Shown here: positions 25,998 through 35,117 of the stretch, in pieces
Numbering within the stretch: position 1 is the first letter of the stretch
How the letters are laid out: each line of letters begins with the position of its first letter
DNA from: Glutamicibacter soli
GTDB lineage: Bacteria; Actinomycetota; Actinomycetes; Actinomycetales; Micrococcaceae
Direction: 5' to 3'
DNA length: 64,000 nt
Assembly: GCF_003309065.1 (NCBI RefSeq)
Contig: NZ_POAF01000007.1
Location: forward strand, 124,001 to 188,000
The notes under the pieces: generated by a model
Seen by the model: the letters and a program-made list of their open reading frames with translations, nothing else
The model's database searches: none
Told to the model about the DNA's origin: nothing
Position numbers and translations under genes: made by a program

Positions 25998-27173
25998 CTA
26001 CGGTTCCTTAATTGTCGATACGCTCTTCAACGTGCCTTGAGCTTCTCCGTGTTCCGATGGTGTATTACCAACGGGCGAATGGCCAATCAGTTCGGAGAAC
26101 TGGCGGGCCCGTTGGCGCCAGCTATGGTTCTTGGCGAAATTGCGCCGTTGTTCTTCCTCGGCCATGTCCCACGAAGCGTCCAAAAGTTCGAGCGTACGCC
26201 CGACAAATGAAGCAGTGTCTTTTGCCCCGTAGATTTGGTCGCATTGCAGCCAATCCACAGCTGGTGAAGAGGTAGCCACAACAGGGACTCCGGCGGCCAG
26301 ATATTCCAGGGTCTTGAGCGGAAAACTCGATCGATTGAATTCGGTATCAGCGTATGGAGTGATACCCACACTGACTCTTGCGAGATACTGCTGGAGCTCG
26401 GTAGAAGAAACCGCGCCGACCCATTGGACATTCTCGGATTCCAAAAATCTCGTCAGCTTCGAACCAAAGGCTTTGTCAGTATCGGTGCGCGGTCCAGCCA
26501 CGAGTATACGAACGCCGCTAAGCTGTAGCTGCTCAAGAATTTCGAGATCCAGTCTCTCGTTCAGTTGCCCAAACAGGCCTATTTCCCGGCGACGGCGCAC
26601 TTCACCCCGTGGAGATATTTCGGGGCATCCATTGGGAAAGACAATTCCCCTCGAAAATGATGCGGTCTTATTCAGGCTCTCCAGAAGTACCGGGGTAACA
26701 GCAGCGACAACATCTGCCGCGCTAAGGTTCCGGGCAACGATTTTTCGCATGTATTGCTGCGAGAATCCAGTCAGGTGTGCGCTGCTTAGCCAGTCATCGG
26801 TGACGTAGAAGATTCGTTGTCCAGTGTTCACGGATGGAAACCGGGCTATCGGAAAAGCTACGACTGTTGCAATGGGACTGCGCCCCATCGTCCGCAAGGC
26901 AGTCTGAATATTTCGTTGGAGTATCCAACTAGTAATTCTTCGTATTACAGGTCTGGTAATACCAGGCAAAGTGTAGATGGGCAGGCGCCAAACTCGCGGC
27001 TGAACTTGCTTGATCTCTTGAGAGGCAATAGCACCCTTTGGGAGTCGCACCGGTGGGTCAACCCAAATTACGTCAAAGTGCTCTGCAAGCTCGTCAACAA
27101 GTCGACGATCTGTACCTGGAACGCTGTCCCATGACGTACCTGCAATCCAAAGAATTGTGTCTGGGATAGCCAT
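25998..27173 (-). CDS. Glycosyltransferase, TuaH-like GT4
   Basis: A 391-residue GT-B enzyme. The start MAIPDTILWIAGTSWDSVPGTD and IWVDPPVRL resemble TuaH of teichuronic acid synthesis and its relatives in exopolysaccharide clusters. The C-terminal nucleotide-sugar domain carries GITPYADTEFNRSSFPLKTLEYLAAGVPVVAT, with the GT4 E-x7-E-like block. No signal peptide or TM segment is present. It lies one base from the preceding glycosyltransferase stop, so the two are co-translated. The donor is not predictable. Codon use is less GC-biased than in genes beyond 30 kb. Confidence 0.8.
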   Translation of the reverse strand: MAIPDTILWIAGTSWDSVPGTDRRLVDELAEHFDVIWVDPPVRLPKGAIASQEIKQVQPRVWRLPIYTLPGITRPVIRRITSWILQRNIQTALRTMGRSPIATVVAFPIARFPSVNTGQRIFYVTDDWLSSAHLTGFSQQYMRKIVARNLSAADVVAAVTPVLLESLNKTASFSRGIVFPNGCPEISPRGEVRRRREIGLFGQLNERLDLEILEQLQLSGVRILVAGPRTDTDKAFGSKLTRFLESENVQWVGAVSSTELQQYLARVSVGITPYADTEFNRSSFPLKTLEYLAAGVPVVATSSPAVDWLQCDQIYGAKDTASFVGRTLELLDASWDMAEEEQRRNFAKNHSWRQRARQFSELIGHSPVGNTPSEHGEAQGTLKSVSTIKEP

Positions 27174-27174
27174 A

Positions 27175-28443
27175 CTATTCAGCCCCTACGCGGTGTACTT
27201 GTGGACGTTCCGTGACGATCGGGGAAGCATTAAAATCATCGTCTTTTATGGTCCTCCCTCGCAGGTTGGACCATCGTCGGCGGAACTCATAATTTGCTAA
27301 TTTATACAGGCTCGCAAGCCCATGAAGGCGTTCGTTGGCCCGTTGCGGAGAACTATTCAGAGCTGCTTCATAGGCTTCCAGTTGGATCTGCGCTGCACGT
27401 TCTAGCGAATAATGCTCCAGCACTGTTTCGAGGGAAAATTGCCCCAGTCGCTCACGTAGGACCGCGTCTGCGATGAGCTGATCAAGAATCTTTGCCAAAC
27501 GTTCCGGTCCAGCGTGCAAGCTATCGCCGCGACCGTACCACCCGTGCCATCGGAAATCAGGAAGTGAGCGCGAAGTCAGCAGCTTCCAATACCCATTTTC
27601 ACCTTGAACTATCAATGGCTTTTCAAACGCCATGGCACGGAGAGCGGAACCACCCATGCCTAAGACGACATCAGCGGCCGCATAGGCTTCTCGGGGATCG
27701 TTCAGTGAGCCAGTCATCACTACTCGGTGGGGAGTCGCCCCAAGGCCGGCGCTTTCGATTGCGGCTCGCACCTCGGGCTCGGAAGGTCCGTCGCCGACAA
27801 TGACCAGCTGCACGGGCTGATTGCTTCCAAGCAATGGCAGGGCCTTGATCGCAGCTAAGATTCCCTCAAGTTTTAGTTCAGGAGCAAGCCGTGAAACGAC
27901 TGCAACGGTGAAGGCCTGATGCGAAAGGTTCCACCGTTCAAAGAACGCATCGGTGGATCCGACCGCGCCCAAGCTGTTATGGTCCAAGTCCACGGGTGGC
28001 TCCTGGACAGTTACGATCGAACGACCGGACTCGCGTTCATGATGGGCAATAGCCTCGGTGCCGACGATCAATGGAGTAGTTCGTGGAATGAACGGCGCAA
28101 CCGACATCGACATCACGGTAGAAACGTGCCGCGTTGCTGGGCGCAGATGGCTAGCGATTGCGCATTCAAGGCTCGGTGGCCATTCAAATCCGTGAAGTAT
28201 TTGAATATCGCGTTCGTCAATAATCTGAACCAGGGCCTTAACGATGCTCGGCGTAGGTCGAACTCTTGGACGTGGAGCTTCGATGTATTCAAGACCGAGC
28301 TCCGAGATCCGGCCGTTGAGCTGACCCGGGTTGCCAAAGATGACACACTCATGTCCCTGATCCCTCAGCGTCGCGGCGATCTCTACCGCGTTCAGCTGGC
28401 TGCCGCCGATACCAAAATCGTGTGGAAAAACAAGAATCCTCAT
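27175..28443 (-). CDS. Glycosyltransferase family 4 protein
   Basis: A 422-residue GT-B enzyme starting MRILVFPHDFGIGGSQLNAVE, the glycine-rich acceptor-side loop of GT4. The C-terminal domain has AYAAADVVLGMGGSALRAMAFEKPLIV, corresponding to the donor-binding E-x7-E region although the first glutamate is replaced. ATG 28443 is chosen because it overlaps the flippase stop as ATGA and because the domain starts there; upstream in-frame codons encode a Cys/Arg-rich segment that is not protein-like. It probably adds one sugar of the repeat unit at the inner membrane face. Confidence 0.85.
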   Translation of the reverse strand: MRILVFPHDFGIGGSQLNAVEIAATLRDQGHECVIFGNPGQLNGRISELGLEYIEAPRPRVRPTPSIVKALVQIIDERDIQILHGFEWPPSLECAIASHLRPATRHVSTVMSMSVAPFIPRTTPLIVGTEAIAHHERESGRSIVTVQEPPVDLDHNSLGAVGSTDAFFERWNLSHQAFTVAVVSRLAPELKLEGILAAIKALPLLGSNQPVQLVIVGDGPSEPEVRAAIESAGLGATPHRVVMTGSLNDPREAYAAADVVLGMGGSALRAMAFEKPLIVQGENGYWKLLTSRSLPDFRWHGWYGRGDSLHAGPERLAKILDQLIADAVLRERLGQFSLETVLEHYSLERAAQIQLEAYEAALNSSPQRANERLHGLASLYKLANYEFRRRWSNLRGRTIKDDDFNASPIVTERPQVHRVGAE

Positions 28444-29960
28444 TGAAGCTCCTCTTTGGCAACACTTACTGTTGTTGCATCGCCTACTGGTTCCGCCTCG
28501 GTTTTGGCCTGTCCAATACCTCGAACTACAGCCAGATCGGCTCGTCGCACATAAAGCATTGTTGCGGTGCAAATGAACGCCAGCGTCCCACCCGCTGCCA
28601 GACCCCAGAATGTCGACGGGATAGACAGCGTGATGTAGTAGGACGCGAATCCCACTCCCAGCCCGATTAGGACTGGCGATAGTGCACGGCGGACAATGGC
28701 TGAGATCTTGACCCCAGCCCGCGAAAGCTGGAAGCCGTACATTGGCAGGATTACCAACCAGGAAACCAAAGCGTGCGCAGCGCTCAGGCCGACCAACCCG
28801 CGGAGATATCCACCCAGCAGCAAGGCCGGAACCATGATGCAGAGGCTCACGAGCTGCACCGCGAAAACTGTTCCGGTGCGTCCAAGAACTACCAGGTAGT
28901 CGTACATCAGTTCATAGGCAAGGCGCACCAGCGCCGAGAAAACCAAGAATGACAGAACTGCAGCTGACGGAAGCCATTGGGAACCGTAGATAAATTCAAC
29001 AAGGGATCTCGAAGCGCCGGAGACGAATGCGAACAACGGAACAGTACACACCGCAAGCAGCCCCATGAGCGTACTCATGGTACGTCCCAACCCCGCGGGG
29101 TTCGCTTGCAGATGCGAGAATGCCGCCGGTGCAACCCGCCGAAGCGGTTGGGAAACGATGCTCATCGGCCAGCTGGACAGATTGAAGGCCAGGACATAGA
29201 AGCCCAGCGCCGTTGCGCCCAGAGCAGCGCCAACGGTCAATTGGTCTGCATAACCAACAGCGAAAACGACGATACTCGAGCCTGCAAGGGGAAGACCGAA
29301 TCGGAGAAGTTGCGGGGCAACTTCTCGATTCCAGCCGAAGCGGTAAGGAAGCGGCGACGCGGCCAGGAACATCACGCCGGAAATCAATGATCCAGCGAGC
29401 CGGCCGATCGCAAGCGACATCGCCCCGAATCCCATCAGCGCAAGAACAAGGGAAATGATGGCCCCGACCCATACATTGGTCTGGTCAATAACCATACGCG
29501 TGCGTTCTTGGAATCTGCGCTGAAGCAGAGCAGCCGGCGTTGCGACCGCACCGTTGATCAAGACACTGACCAGAAGCAGCTGGATCACCTTTGTAGCTTC
29601 GGGATCCCCCATTGCCGTGGCTACCGCCGGTGTCAGGACATAGGCACCGCAGAAAATGATGATGCTCGCGACAACGGATATCGTATTGACCGTGGGAGCG
29701 ATGTGTTTGGGGTCTTGAGGCCAACGCACGATTGCCAGGCTGACGCCCAGCTCGTTGAAGCTCAAAATGGCCATGAGAACGACCAAGGCTACCGCAAAGG
29801 TGCCAAACTCTTCCGGTCCGAGAACACGGGCCAAAACGATCCCGATGCCAAGCGTGGCAAAACGCGCCACAATGGTGTTCAGAAGGCTCCACCCGAAGGC
29901 GCTTGATGCTCCGGGACCTCCTCGTCTTTTTTCCAGACGCCGACGGCCTTTGGTCTTCAT
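28440..29960 (-). CDS. Polysaccharide flippase (Wzx, MOP superfamily)
   Basis: A 506-residue membrane protein with about 12-14 hydrophobic helices. The N-terminal pattern GWSLLNTIVARFATLGIGIVLARVLGPEEFGTFAVAL is the standard PST/Wzx opening. It would move the completed lipid-linked repeat unit across the membrane to Wzy. ATG 29960 is chosen because it overlaps the aminotransferase stop (ATGA), and the 86 upstream in-frame residues are an Arg/Pro/Gly-rich frame shadow. This gene marks the change from high GC (upstream, above 29960) to lower GC. Confidence 0.9.
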   Translation of the reverse strand: MKTKGRRRLEKRRGGPGASSAFGWSLLNTIVARFATLGIGIVLARVLGPEEFGTFAVALVVLMAILSFNELGVSLAIVRWPQDPKHIAPTVNTISVVASIIIFCGAYVLTPAVATAMGDPEATKVIQLLLVSVLINGAVATPAALLQRRFQERTRMVIDQTNVWVGAIISLVLALMGFGAMSLAIGRLAGSLISGVMFLAASPLPYRFGWNREVAPQLLRFGLPLAGSSIVVFAVGYADQLTVGAALGATALGFYVLAFNLSSWPMSIVSQPLRRVAPAAFSHLQANPAGLGRTMSTLMGLLAVCTVPLFAFVSGASRSLVEFIYGSQWLPSAAVLSFLVFSALVRLAYELMYDYLVVLGRTGTVFAVQLVSLCIMVPALLLGGYLRGLVGLSAAHALVSWLVILPMYGFQLSRAGVKISAIVRRALSPVLIGLGVGFASYYITLSIPSTFWGLAAGGTLAFICTATMLYVRRADLAVVRGIGQAKTEAEPVGDATTVSVAKEELQ

Positions 29961-31090
29961 CGTGATACTGCCGCATTGAGGGCCTGGACCACCCGCTGCT
30001 GCTGTTCCTCGGTGATGTGCGGGTACAGCGGCAGCGACAGGATTCGCCCGGCGGCCTGCTCGGCCACGGGGAAGGAGCCTGCGCCGTAGCCCAGGTGCTC
30101 GAATGCAGGGGTCAGGTGCACCGGATCCGGGTAGTGGATGCCGGCGCCGATGCCCGCCTCGTTCAGTTCGGCCAGCACCCGGTCGCGTTCCTCGACCTGG
30201 ACGACGTACAGGTGCCACACGTCCTCGTTGCCCTCGGCCTGCTGCGGCAGGACAACACCCGGAACATCCGCCAGCAGTTCAGAGTAGCGGGCCGCGGCGT
30301 CGCGGCGCAGCTGGTTCCAGCCGGCCAGGCGCTCCAGCTTGGCGCTGAGCACCACCGCCTGCACCGCATCCAGCCGGGAATTGCGTCCCACTGCCTCGTG
30401 CACGTACTTCACGCGGCTGCCGTGGGCCGAGAGCAGGCGGACCCGCTCGGCGAGCTCGGGGTCGTTGGTGAGCACCGCGCCGGCGTCGCCGGCCGCGCCC
30501 AGGTTCTTGCCCGGGTAGAAGCTGGTGCCTGCAACGCGGCCCAGGGTTCCGGCATTGCGCCCGAAGCGGGTGGCGCCCTGCGACTGCGCCGCATCCTCGA
30601 TGATCACCGCGCCGCAGGCGGCAGCGATGGGCTCAAGTTCCTCCACGAAGGCGGTCTGGCCGTACAGGTGCACCGGGATGATCGCCTTGGTCCGCTCGGT
30701 TACGGCTTCGGCCGCAGCCAGCGGGTCGATGAGCAGATGCTGCGGATCAACATCCACTGGCACCACGATGGCTCCTACCAGGCTGACGGCCTCGGCGGTG
30801 GCCACGAAGGTGTTGGCCGGGATGATGACCTCGTCCCCGGGGCCCACCCCGGCGGCGCGCAGCGCGAGCTCCAGCGCGTCGGTGCCGTTGCCCACGCCGA
30901 TGCAGTGCCCCGCCCCGACGAAGCCGGCGTACGCCTGTTCGAAGTCTGCCACGGCCGCGCCGCCGATGAATGCCGTATTCTCAAAGATCCGGGCCAGTGA
31001 ATCATTAACCTGGTCCTGGACTTCGCGCTGCTGGGCCTTCAGGTCCACCAGCGGAATGGGTGCGTGGGTCGTCATCGCGTTGTTGCTCAT
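29957..31090 (-). CDS. DegT/DnrJ/EryC1 family sugar-nucleotide aminotransferase (WbpE/WlbC-like)
   Basis: A 377-residue PLP enzyme. PLP-lysine is K195 in SFYPGKNLGAAGDAG; the PLP-phosphate and ring contacts GNGTDALELAL (68-78) and IIEDAAQSQGA (163-173) are intact. The opening PLVDLKAQQREV resembles WbpE/WlbC and FdtB, which transaminate a 3-keto sugar nucleotide. With a WbpB-like oxidoreductase (34.0-35.1 kb) and a WbpD-like acetyltransferase (17.8 kb) it would make UDP-2,3-diacetamido-glucuronic acid or a related sugar. It overlaps both neighbours by four bases (ATGA), so it belongs to the long minus-strand operon. Confidence 0.85.
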   Translation of the reverse strand: MSNNAMTTHAPIPLVDLKAQQREVQDQVNDSLARIFENTAFIGGAAVADFEQAYAGFVGAGHCIGVGNGTDALELALRAAGVGPGDEVIIPANTFVATAEAVSLVGAIVVPVDVDPQHLLIDPLAAAEAVTERTKAIIPVHLYGQTAFVEELEPIAAACGAVIIEDAAQSQGATRFGRNAGTLGRVAGTSFYPGKNLGAAGDAGAVLTNDPELAERVRLLSAHGSRVKYVHEAVGRNSRLDAVQAVVLSAKLERLAGWNQLRRDAAARYSELLADVPGVVLPQQAEGNEDVWHLYVVQVEERDRVLAELNEAGIGAGIHYPDPVHLTPAFEHLGYGAGSFPVAEQAAGRILSLPLYPHITEEQQQRVVQALNAAVSR

Positions 31091-31779
31091 CGAGTGGCCT
31101 CTTTCAGGCTTGCATTCAAAAGTGTGTTGTTGGTCGGTTCCGGGTTGCGGCCCGGAATCCGGGAGTCCAGCGGGCGGGCCGGATTTCCGGCCCAGGTCTG
31201 CCCCGCCGGCAGGTCGGTGATCAGCGCCGCTGCCATGCCGAGCACGGCGCCGCGTCCGATGCGGAGGTTTTCGCGGACCGTGCTGTTGGTGCCCAGGTAG
31301 GCTTCGCTGCCAACGTGCACGGTGCCGGCCAGGGTGGCGCCGGCGGCCAGCGTGGCGAAGTCCTCCAGGACATCGTCATGGGTGAGCACCACCCGCGGCA
31401 TCAAGACCACGTGGCGGCCGATGCGCACGTCGCTGGTGGCCACGGTGCCGGCCAGGATGATGCTGCCGGCGCCCACGCTGACGCTGCCGCCCAGCACCGC
31501 GTGGGCGCTGATGTGCGTTGCGTAGCGTTCCTCGGGCAGGTCCAGGCGCCGGGCGATGGCCGCCCGCGACGCGCCCTTGCCTGCGCACAGCAGCAGCTTT
31601 TCGCTGCGCCGCACGGCCAGGTCGAGTCCCCCGAGCACCGGCACCCCGTTCACCGAGGTGCCGTGCAGCGCTGCATTGTCATCCAGGATCCCGAGCACCT
31701 GGTGGTCGCCAGTCTGCCGGATGGATTCGAGTGTCTCCCGGGCCAGCCCGCTGGCGGCCAGGAGCAGGACCTTGGCCAT
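31087..31779 (-). CDS. PglD-like sugar N-acetyltransferase
   Basis: A 230-residue protein of the PglD/NeuD family. The N-terminal Rossmann-like domain (MAKVLLLAASGLARETLESI ... LGILDD) binds the nucleotide sugar, and the C-terminal half is a left-handed beta-helix of hexapeptide repeats (VLGGSVSVGAGSIILAGTVATSDVRIG, then a catalytic His in VVLTHDDVLED). PglD acetylates UDP-4-amino-4,6-dideoxy-GlcNAc to give UDP-diacetylbacillosamine. The aminotransferase gene immediately upstream (one-base gap) is the natural partner. It overlaps the downstream aminotransferase by four bases. Confidence 0.85.
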   Translation of the reverse strand: MAKVLLLAASGLARETLESIRQTGDHQVLGILDDNAALHGTSVNGVPVLGGLDLAVRRSEKLLLCAGKGASRAAIARRLDLPEERYATHISAHAVLGGSVSVGAGSIILAGTVATSDVRIGRHVVLMPRVVLTHDDVLEDFATLAAGATLAGTVHVGSEAYLGTNSTVRENLRIGRGAVLGMAAALITDLPAGQTWAGNPARPLDSRIPGRNPEPTNNTLLNASLKEATR

Positions 31780-31780
31780 G

Positions 31781-32935
31781 CTAGGCTCCGGCGGCGGTCA
31801 GCGCGCTGGCGGAGAGCACGCTGGAGATCACGCGGTCCTGTTCCTCTTCCCGAAGGTCGTGGTACAGCGGCAGGATCAGCGTGTTGGCGGTCAGCCGCTC
31901 GGTGACCGGCAGTGCAACCGTGTACCCGCTGTGCCCGGCGTAGGCAGGCTGCAGGTGCGAGGCCATGATGCCGCGGCGTGCGGAGATCCCGTCCTCGGCG
32001 AGCTTGGCCAGCAGCCCCTCGCGGTCCAGCGGGAACGGGCGGCTCACCTCGATCCAGAATGACTGGTAGTTGGAGGTTCCGTACTCCGGGTCCTGCACGC
32101 AGCGCAGCCCCGGCACCCCTGCCAGCTCCTGCTGGTAGCGTGCGGCCAGTTCGCGCCGGCGCACCACCATCTGCTCGAGCTTGGAGAGCTGGACCAGTCC
32201 CACGGCCGCCTGCATGTCGGTCATCCGGAAGTTGTAGCCGATCTCCCCGTAGCTTTCCTGCGGGGCCAGCGTGGAGCCGTGGCGGTCCGCCGCGGAGACG
32301 TCCATGGCGTGTTCGCGTAGGCGCCGGGCGCGCTGCGCCCACTGCTCGTTGTTCGTGGTGAGCATGCCGCCCTCGCCGGTGGTGAGCAGCTTGCGCGGGT
32401 GGAACGACCACGCCGACACGTCGGCGCCCACGCCCACGGGCGCGCCGCGGTAGGTCGAGCCCGCACCGCAGGCGGCGTCCTCGACCAGCGCCAGCCCGCG
32501 TTCGTCGCACAGCCGGCGCAACGGCTCCAGGTCCAGCGGCATGCCGCCCTGGTCCACGGCGATGATGGCGGTGGTCTTCGGTGTCAGTGCGGCTTCGATG
32601 GTCTGCGCGGTGACATTTCCCGTGGTTTCCTCGACGTCCGCGAACACCGGGCGCGCGCCCAGGTAGGTCGGGGCGTTCGCGGTGGCGATAAACGAGAATG
32701 ACGGGAGAACCACATCATCCCCTGCCTGCACCCCGGCGACTTTCAAGGCCAGGTGCAGTGCGGTGGTGCAGTTCGAGGCCGCTACCGCATGCCCCGCCTG
32801 CTGGTGCTCGGCAAATGCCTGTTCAAATGCTGCGGTGCGCGGGCCTTGTGCGACCCATCCCGAGGCGATGACCTCTGCTACCGCGTCGGATTCGGCCGTC
32901 CCCAGCCATGGCTTCATGACGCTGATGCGATCCAT
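31781..32935 (-). CDS. DegT/DnrJ/EryC1 aminotransferase (PglE-like)
   Basis: A 384-residue PLP-dependent sugar aminotransferase. K182 in AWSFHPRKLLTTGEGG is the PLP lysine, as in PglE/ArnB-type 4-keto aminotransferases; the ring-contact aspartate lies in LVEDAACGAGS. The start ATG 32935 has GGGGGAA four bases upstream, and the 46 upstream in-frame residues are a shadow. Pairing with the adjacent PglD-like gene suggests synthesis of a 4-acetamido sugar such as diacetylbacillosamine. The required 4,6-dehydratase (PglF) is not in this window. Confidence 0.85.
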   Translation of the reverse strand: MDRISVMKPWLGTAESDAVAEVIASGWVAQGPRTAAFEQAFAEHQQAGHAVAASNCTTALHLALKVAGVQAGDDVVLPSFSFIATANAPTYLGARPVFADVEETTGNVTAQTIEAALTPKTTAIIAVDQGGMPLDLEPLRRLCDERGLALVEDAACGAGSTYRGAPVGVGADVSAWSFHPRKLLTTGEGGMLTTNNEQWAQRARRLREHAMDVSAADRHGSTLAPQESYGEIGYNFRMTDMQAAVGLVQLSKLEQMVVRRRELAARYQQELAGVPGLRCVQDPEYGTSNYQSFWIEVSRPFPLDREGLLAKLAEDGISARRGIMASHLQPAYAGHSGYTVALPVTERLTANTLILPLYHDLREEEQDRVISSVLSASALTAAGA

Positions 32936-33003
32936 GATTCTTCCCCCAAAAAATCGTTGTTCGCGTGTTGATCCACAAATGTAGTGCGTACGCGCTGTTT
33001 TGC

Positions 33004-34026
33004 CTAGTGGCTTGCGGCGACCGGCTTCTTCAGCAGGTGGCCGGCGGCGACTTCCTCGCGCAGCGGTTCCCACCAGGTGACCAGCCGGCGCAGTCCCTCT
33101 TCCAAGCCCACGGTGGACTCGAAGCCGAGGTCGCGGCGGGCCGCGCTGGTGTCGGCCAGGCGGCGGACCACCGAGTTCACCGAGCGTTCCGGACCATATT
33201 CAATGTGCAAATCCGAGCCCATGACCTTCAGCAAGGTTTCGGCCAGCTGCTTGAGGCTGGTTTCCGTGCCGCTGGCCACGTTGTAGATGCCTTCGCGGAT
33301 CGGGCTGGCGGCAGCGAGCAGGTTTGCGCGCGCAATGTCCTCGGAGAACACGAAGTCCATGGTCTGCGAGCCGTCGCCGAAGATCAGCGGCGGCAGCCCG
33401 TCGGCAATACGTTCCATCCAGCGCACCAGCACCTCGGTGTAGGCGCCGTGCACGTCCATGCGCGGTCCGTAGACGTTGAAGTAGCGCAGGAGCGTGTAGT
33501 CCAACCCGTACATGGCGTGGAAGCTCTTGAGCAGGCCCTCGTTGAAGGTCTTGGCCGCGCCGTACAGCGTGTCGTTGTTGTACGGGTGGTGGCGTTCGGT
33601 GGTCGGGAACTGCTCGGCCATGCCGTAGACCGACGCGCTGGATGCGGCGATAACCTTCGGGATCTTGGCCTCCACCGCCGCCTCGATGACGTTGTAGGTT
33701 CCGTTGACCATGACGTCCACGGCCAGGCGCGGCTCCTCTGCGCACTGGGTGATGCGGATGGCCGCCTGGTGGAAGACCACGTCCTTGCCTTCGGTGACCT
33801 CGCGGACCAGTTCGCGGTCGGCAATGTCGCCCTCGATGAGGTTCACGCGGCCGCTGGACAGGGCTTCGGTGATGTTGCCGCGGCGTCCGCGGACCAGGTT
33901 GTCCAGGATGTCCACCTGTTCGGCGCCGGCGGCAAGCAGCTGGTCGACGATTTCCGAACCGATGGTGCCGGCGCCGCCGGTAACCAGGAATTTCTTGCCT
34001 TCAAGGCGTGCCAGTGGCTGTGTCAT
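33004..34026 (-). CDS. NAD-dependent epimerase/dehydratase (GalE/WbpP-like SDR)
   Basis: A 340-residue extended short-chain dehydrogenase. TGGAGTIG near residue 16 binds NAD, SSASVYG supplies the catalytic serine and YGAAK the Tyr/Lys pair. This fits UDP-hexose 4-epimerases or decarboxylases. It overlaps the upstream oxidoreductase by four bases (ATGA) and is followed 68 bases later by the PglE-like gene. A 4-epimerisation of UDP-GlcNAc or of a glucuronate derivative is likely; the exact substrate is open. Confidence 0.85.
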   Translation of the reverse strand: MTQPLARLEGKKFLVTGGAGTIGSEIVDQLLAAGAEQVDILDNLVRGRRGNITEALSSGRVNLIEGDIADRELVREVTEGKDVVFHQAAIRITQCAEEPRLAVDVMVNGTYNVIEAAVEAKIPKVIAASSASVYGMAEQFPTTERHHPYNNDTLYGAAKTFNEGLLKSFHAMYGLDYTLLRYFNVYGPRMDVHGAYTEVLVRWMERIADGLPPLIFGDGSQTMDFVFSEDIARANLLAAASPIREGIYNVASGTETSLKQLAETLLKVMGSDLHIEYGPERSVNSVVRRLADTSAARRDLGFESTVGLEEGLRRLVTWWEPLREEVAAGHLLKKPVAASH

Positions 34027-35117
34027 GATGCGTTCTCCATTGCGGAAGTCTCGGTGTTGAACTGCGGTGCGGATCCGTTGGCCAGGCTTGCGCTGGCGTC
34101 TTCCAGGACGCGCAGGACGCGCAGTGCGGATGCGCCGTCGGTGGGTGCGGGCTTGTTGCCGCGGATGCTGGCTGCGAACTGCGAGACCATGAGCCCCAGC
34201 GGTTCGAATTCGGACAGGGCCGGCGACCAGGTGTCTCCGAGCCGGTAGGAGATCGTGGCTCCCTTGCGGTCCTCGGTGTCGGTGCGGATCATTTCTTGGC
34301 GGTCCAGGTCCACGCCGCGGTCGAAGATGCTCAAGCGCTGCTGCGGGTTCAAGTCGTCCCAGATCAGGGTCTTCTTGCTGCCGCCGATCACCATCTGGCG
34401 GATCTTGGTCGGCGAGAGCCAGTTGACGTTCACGTGGGCCAGCGCCCCGTTGTCCAGCGGCATGCTCAGGTAGCCGATGCAGGACTTGCCCGCCTGCAGC
34501 GGGTCTGCCCCCTGTGCGGTGACCGACAGTGGGCGCAGGCCTCCGGGAAGCACGAAGTCCAGGATGGACAGGTCGTGCGGGGCAAGGTCCCAGAACACGT
34601 CGACATCCGGCTGGACCAGTCCGAGGTTGATGCGGGTCGAATCGATGTAGAGGATCTCCCCCAGCTCGCCGTCGGCCAGCAGGTCACGGATCTTCAGCGC
34701 CGCCGGCGTGTAGCAGTACGTGTGGTCGGCCATCAGGATGGTTCCGGCGCCGGCCGCCGCCTGCACCATTTCCCGTCCGTGCACGCTGTTGTCCGCCAGC
34801 GGCTTTTCCACCACGACGTGTTTTCCCGCGGCGATGGCCTGCATGGCGATGGCGTAGTGGGTCCGCGCCGGCGTGGCGATGGCGATGGCATCGATGTCGT
34901 GGTTGGCCAAAAGTTCATCCAGCGATCCGGCGACCGCGGGCTCTCCGGTCTTGCGGGCGAGTGCCCGGGCGCGTTCCAGGTCCATGTCGCAGATGGCGAC
35001 AAGTTCCCACTCACTGCTCATTGCAAAGTTTCGCGCCAGGTTAGGTCCCCAGTATCCTGCACCGACCACCGCGACTCGCAGTGCGGGGTTGATGCTTGTA
35101 TCCGGTGCGATGCTCAT
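34023..35117 (-). CDS. Gfo/Idh/MocA family sugar-nucleotide oxidoreductase (WbpB-like)
   Basis: A 364-residue NAD(P)-dependent oxidoreductase. VAVVGAGYWGPNLARNF is the nucleotide-binding glycine loop, and GKHVVVEKPLADN holds the EKP motif of the family. The C-terminal beta-sheet domain carries the substrate site. In capsule loci such enzymes oxidise C3 of UDP-GlcNAc-uronate (WbpB/WlbA) before transamination. The start follows directly after the stop of the initiating transferase with no gap. No UDP-GlcNAc 6-dehydrogenase (WbpA) is present in the window, so that step must be encoded elsewhere. Confidence 0.85.
   Translation of the reverse strand: MSIAPDTSINPALRVAVVGAGYWGPNLARNFAMSSEWELVAICDMDLERARALARKTGEPAVAGSLDELLANHDIDAIAIATPARTHYAIAMQAIAAGKHVVVEKPLADNSVHGREMVQAAAGAGTILMADHTYCYTPAALKIRDLLADGELGEILYIDSTRINLGLVQPDVDVFWDLAPHDLSILDFVLPGGLRPLSVTAQGADPLQAGKSCIGYLSMPLDNGALAHVNVNWLSPTKIRQMVIGGSKKTLIWDDLNPQQRLSIFDRGVDLDRQEMIRTDTEDRKGATISYRLGDTWSPALSEFEPLGLMVSQFAASIRGNKPAPTDGASALRVLRVLEDASASLANGSAPQFNTETSAMENAS

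Noticed and set aside
32965-34248. A 427-codon plus-strand frame antisense to the epimerase gene
   Set aside because: It is complementary to a clear SDR gene and has no recognisable motif.
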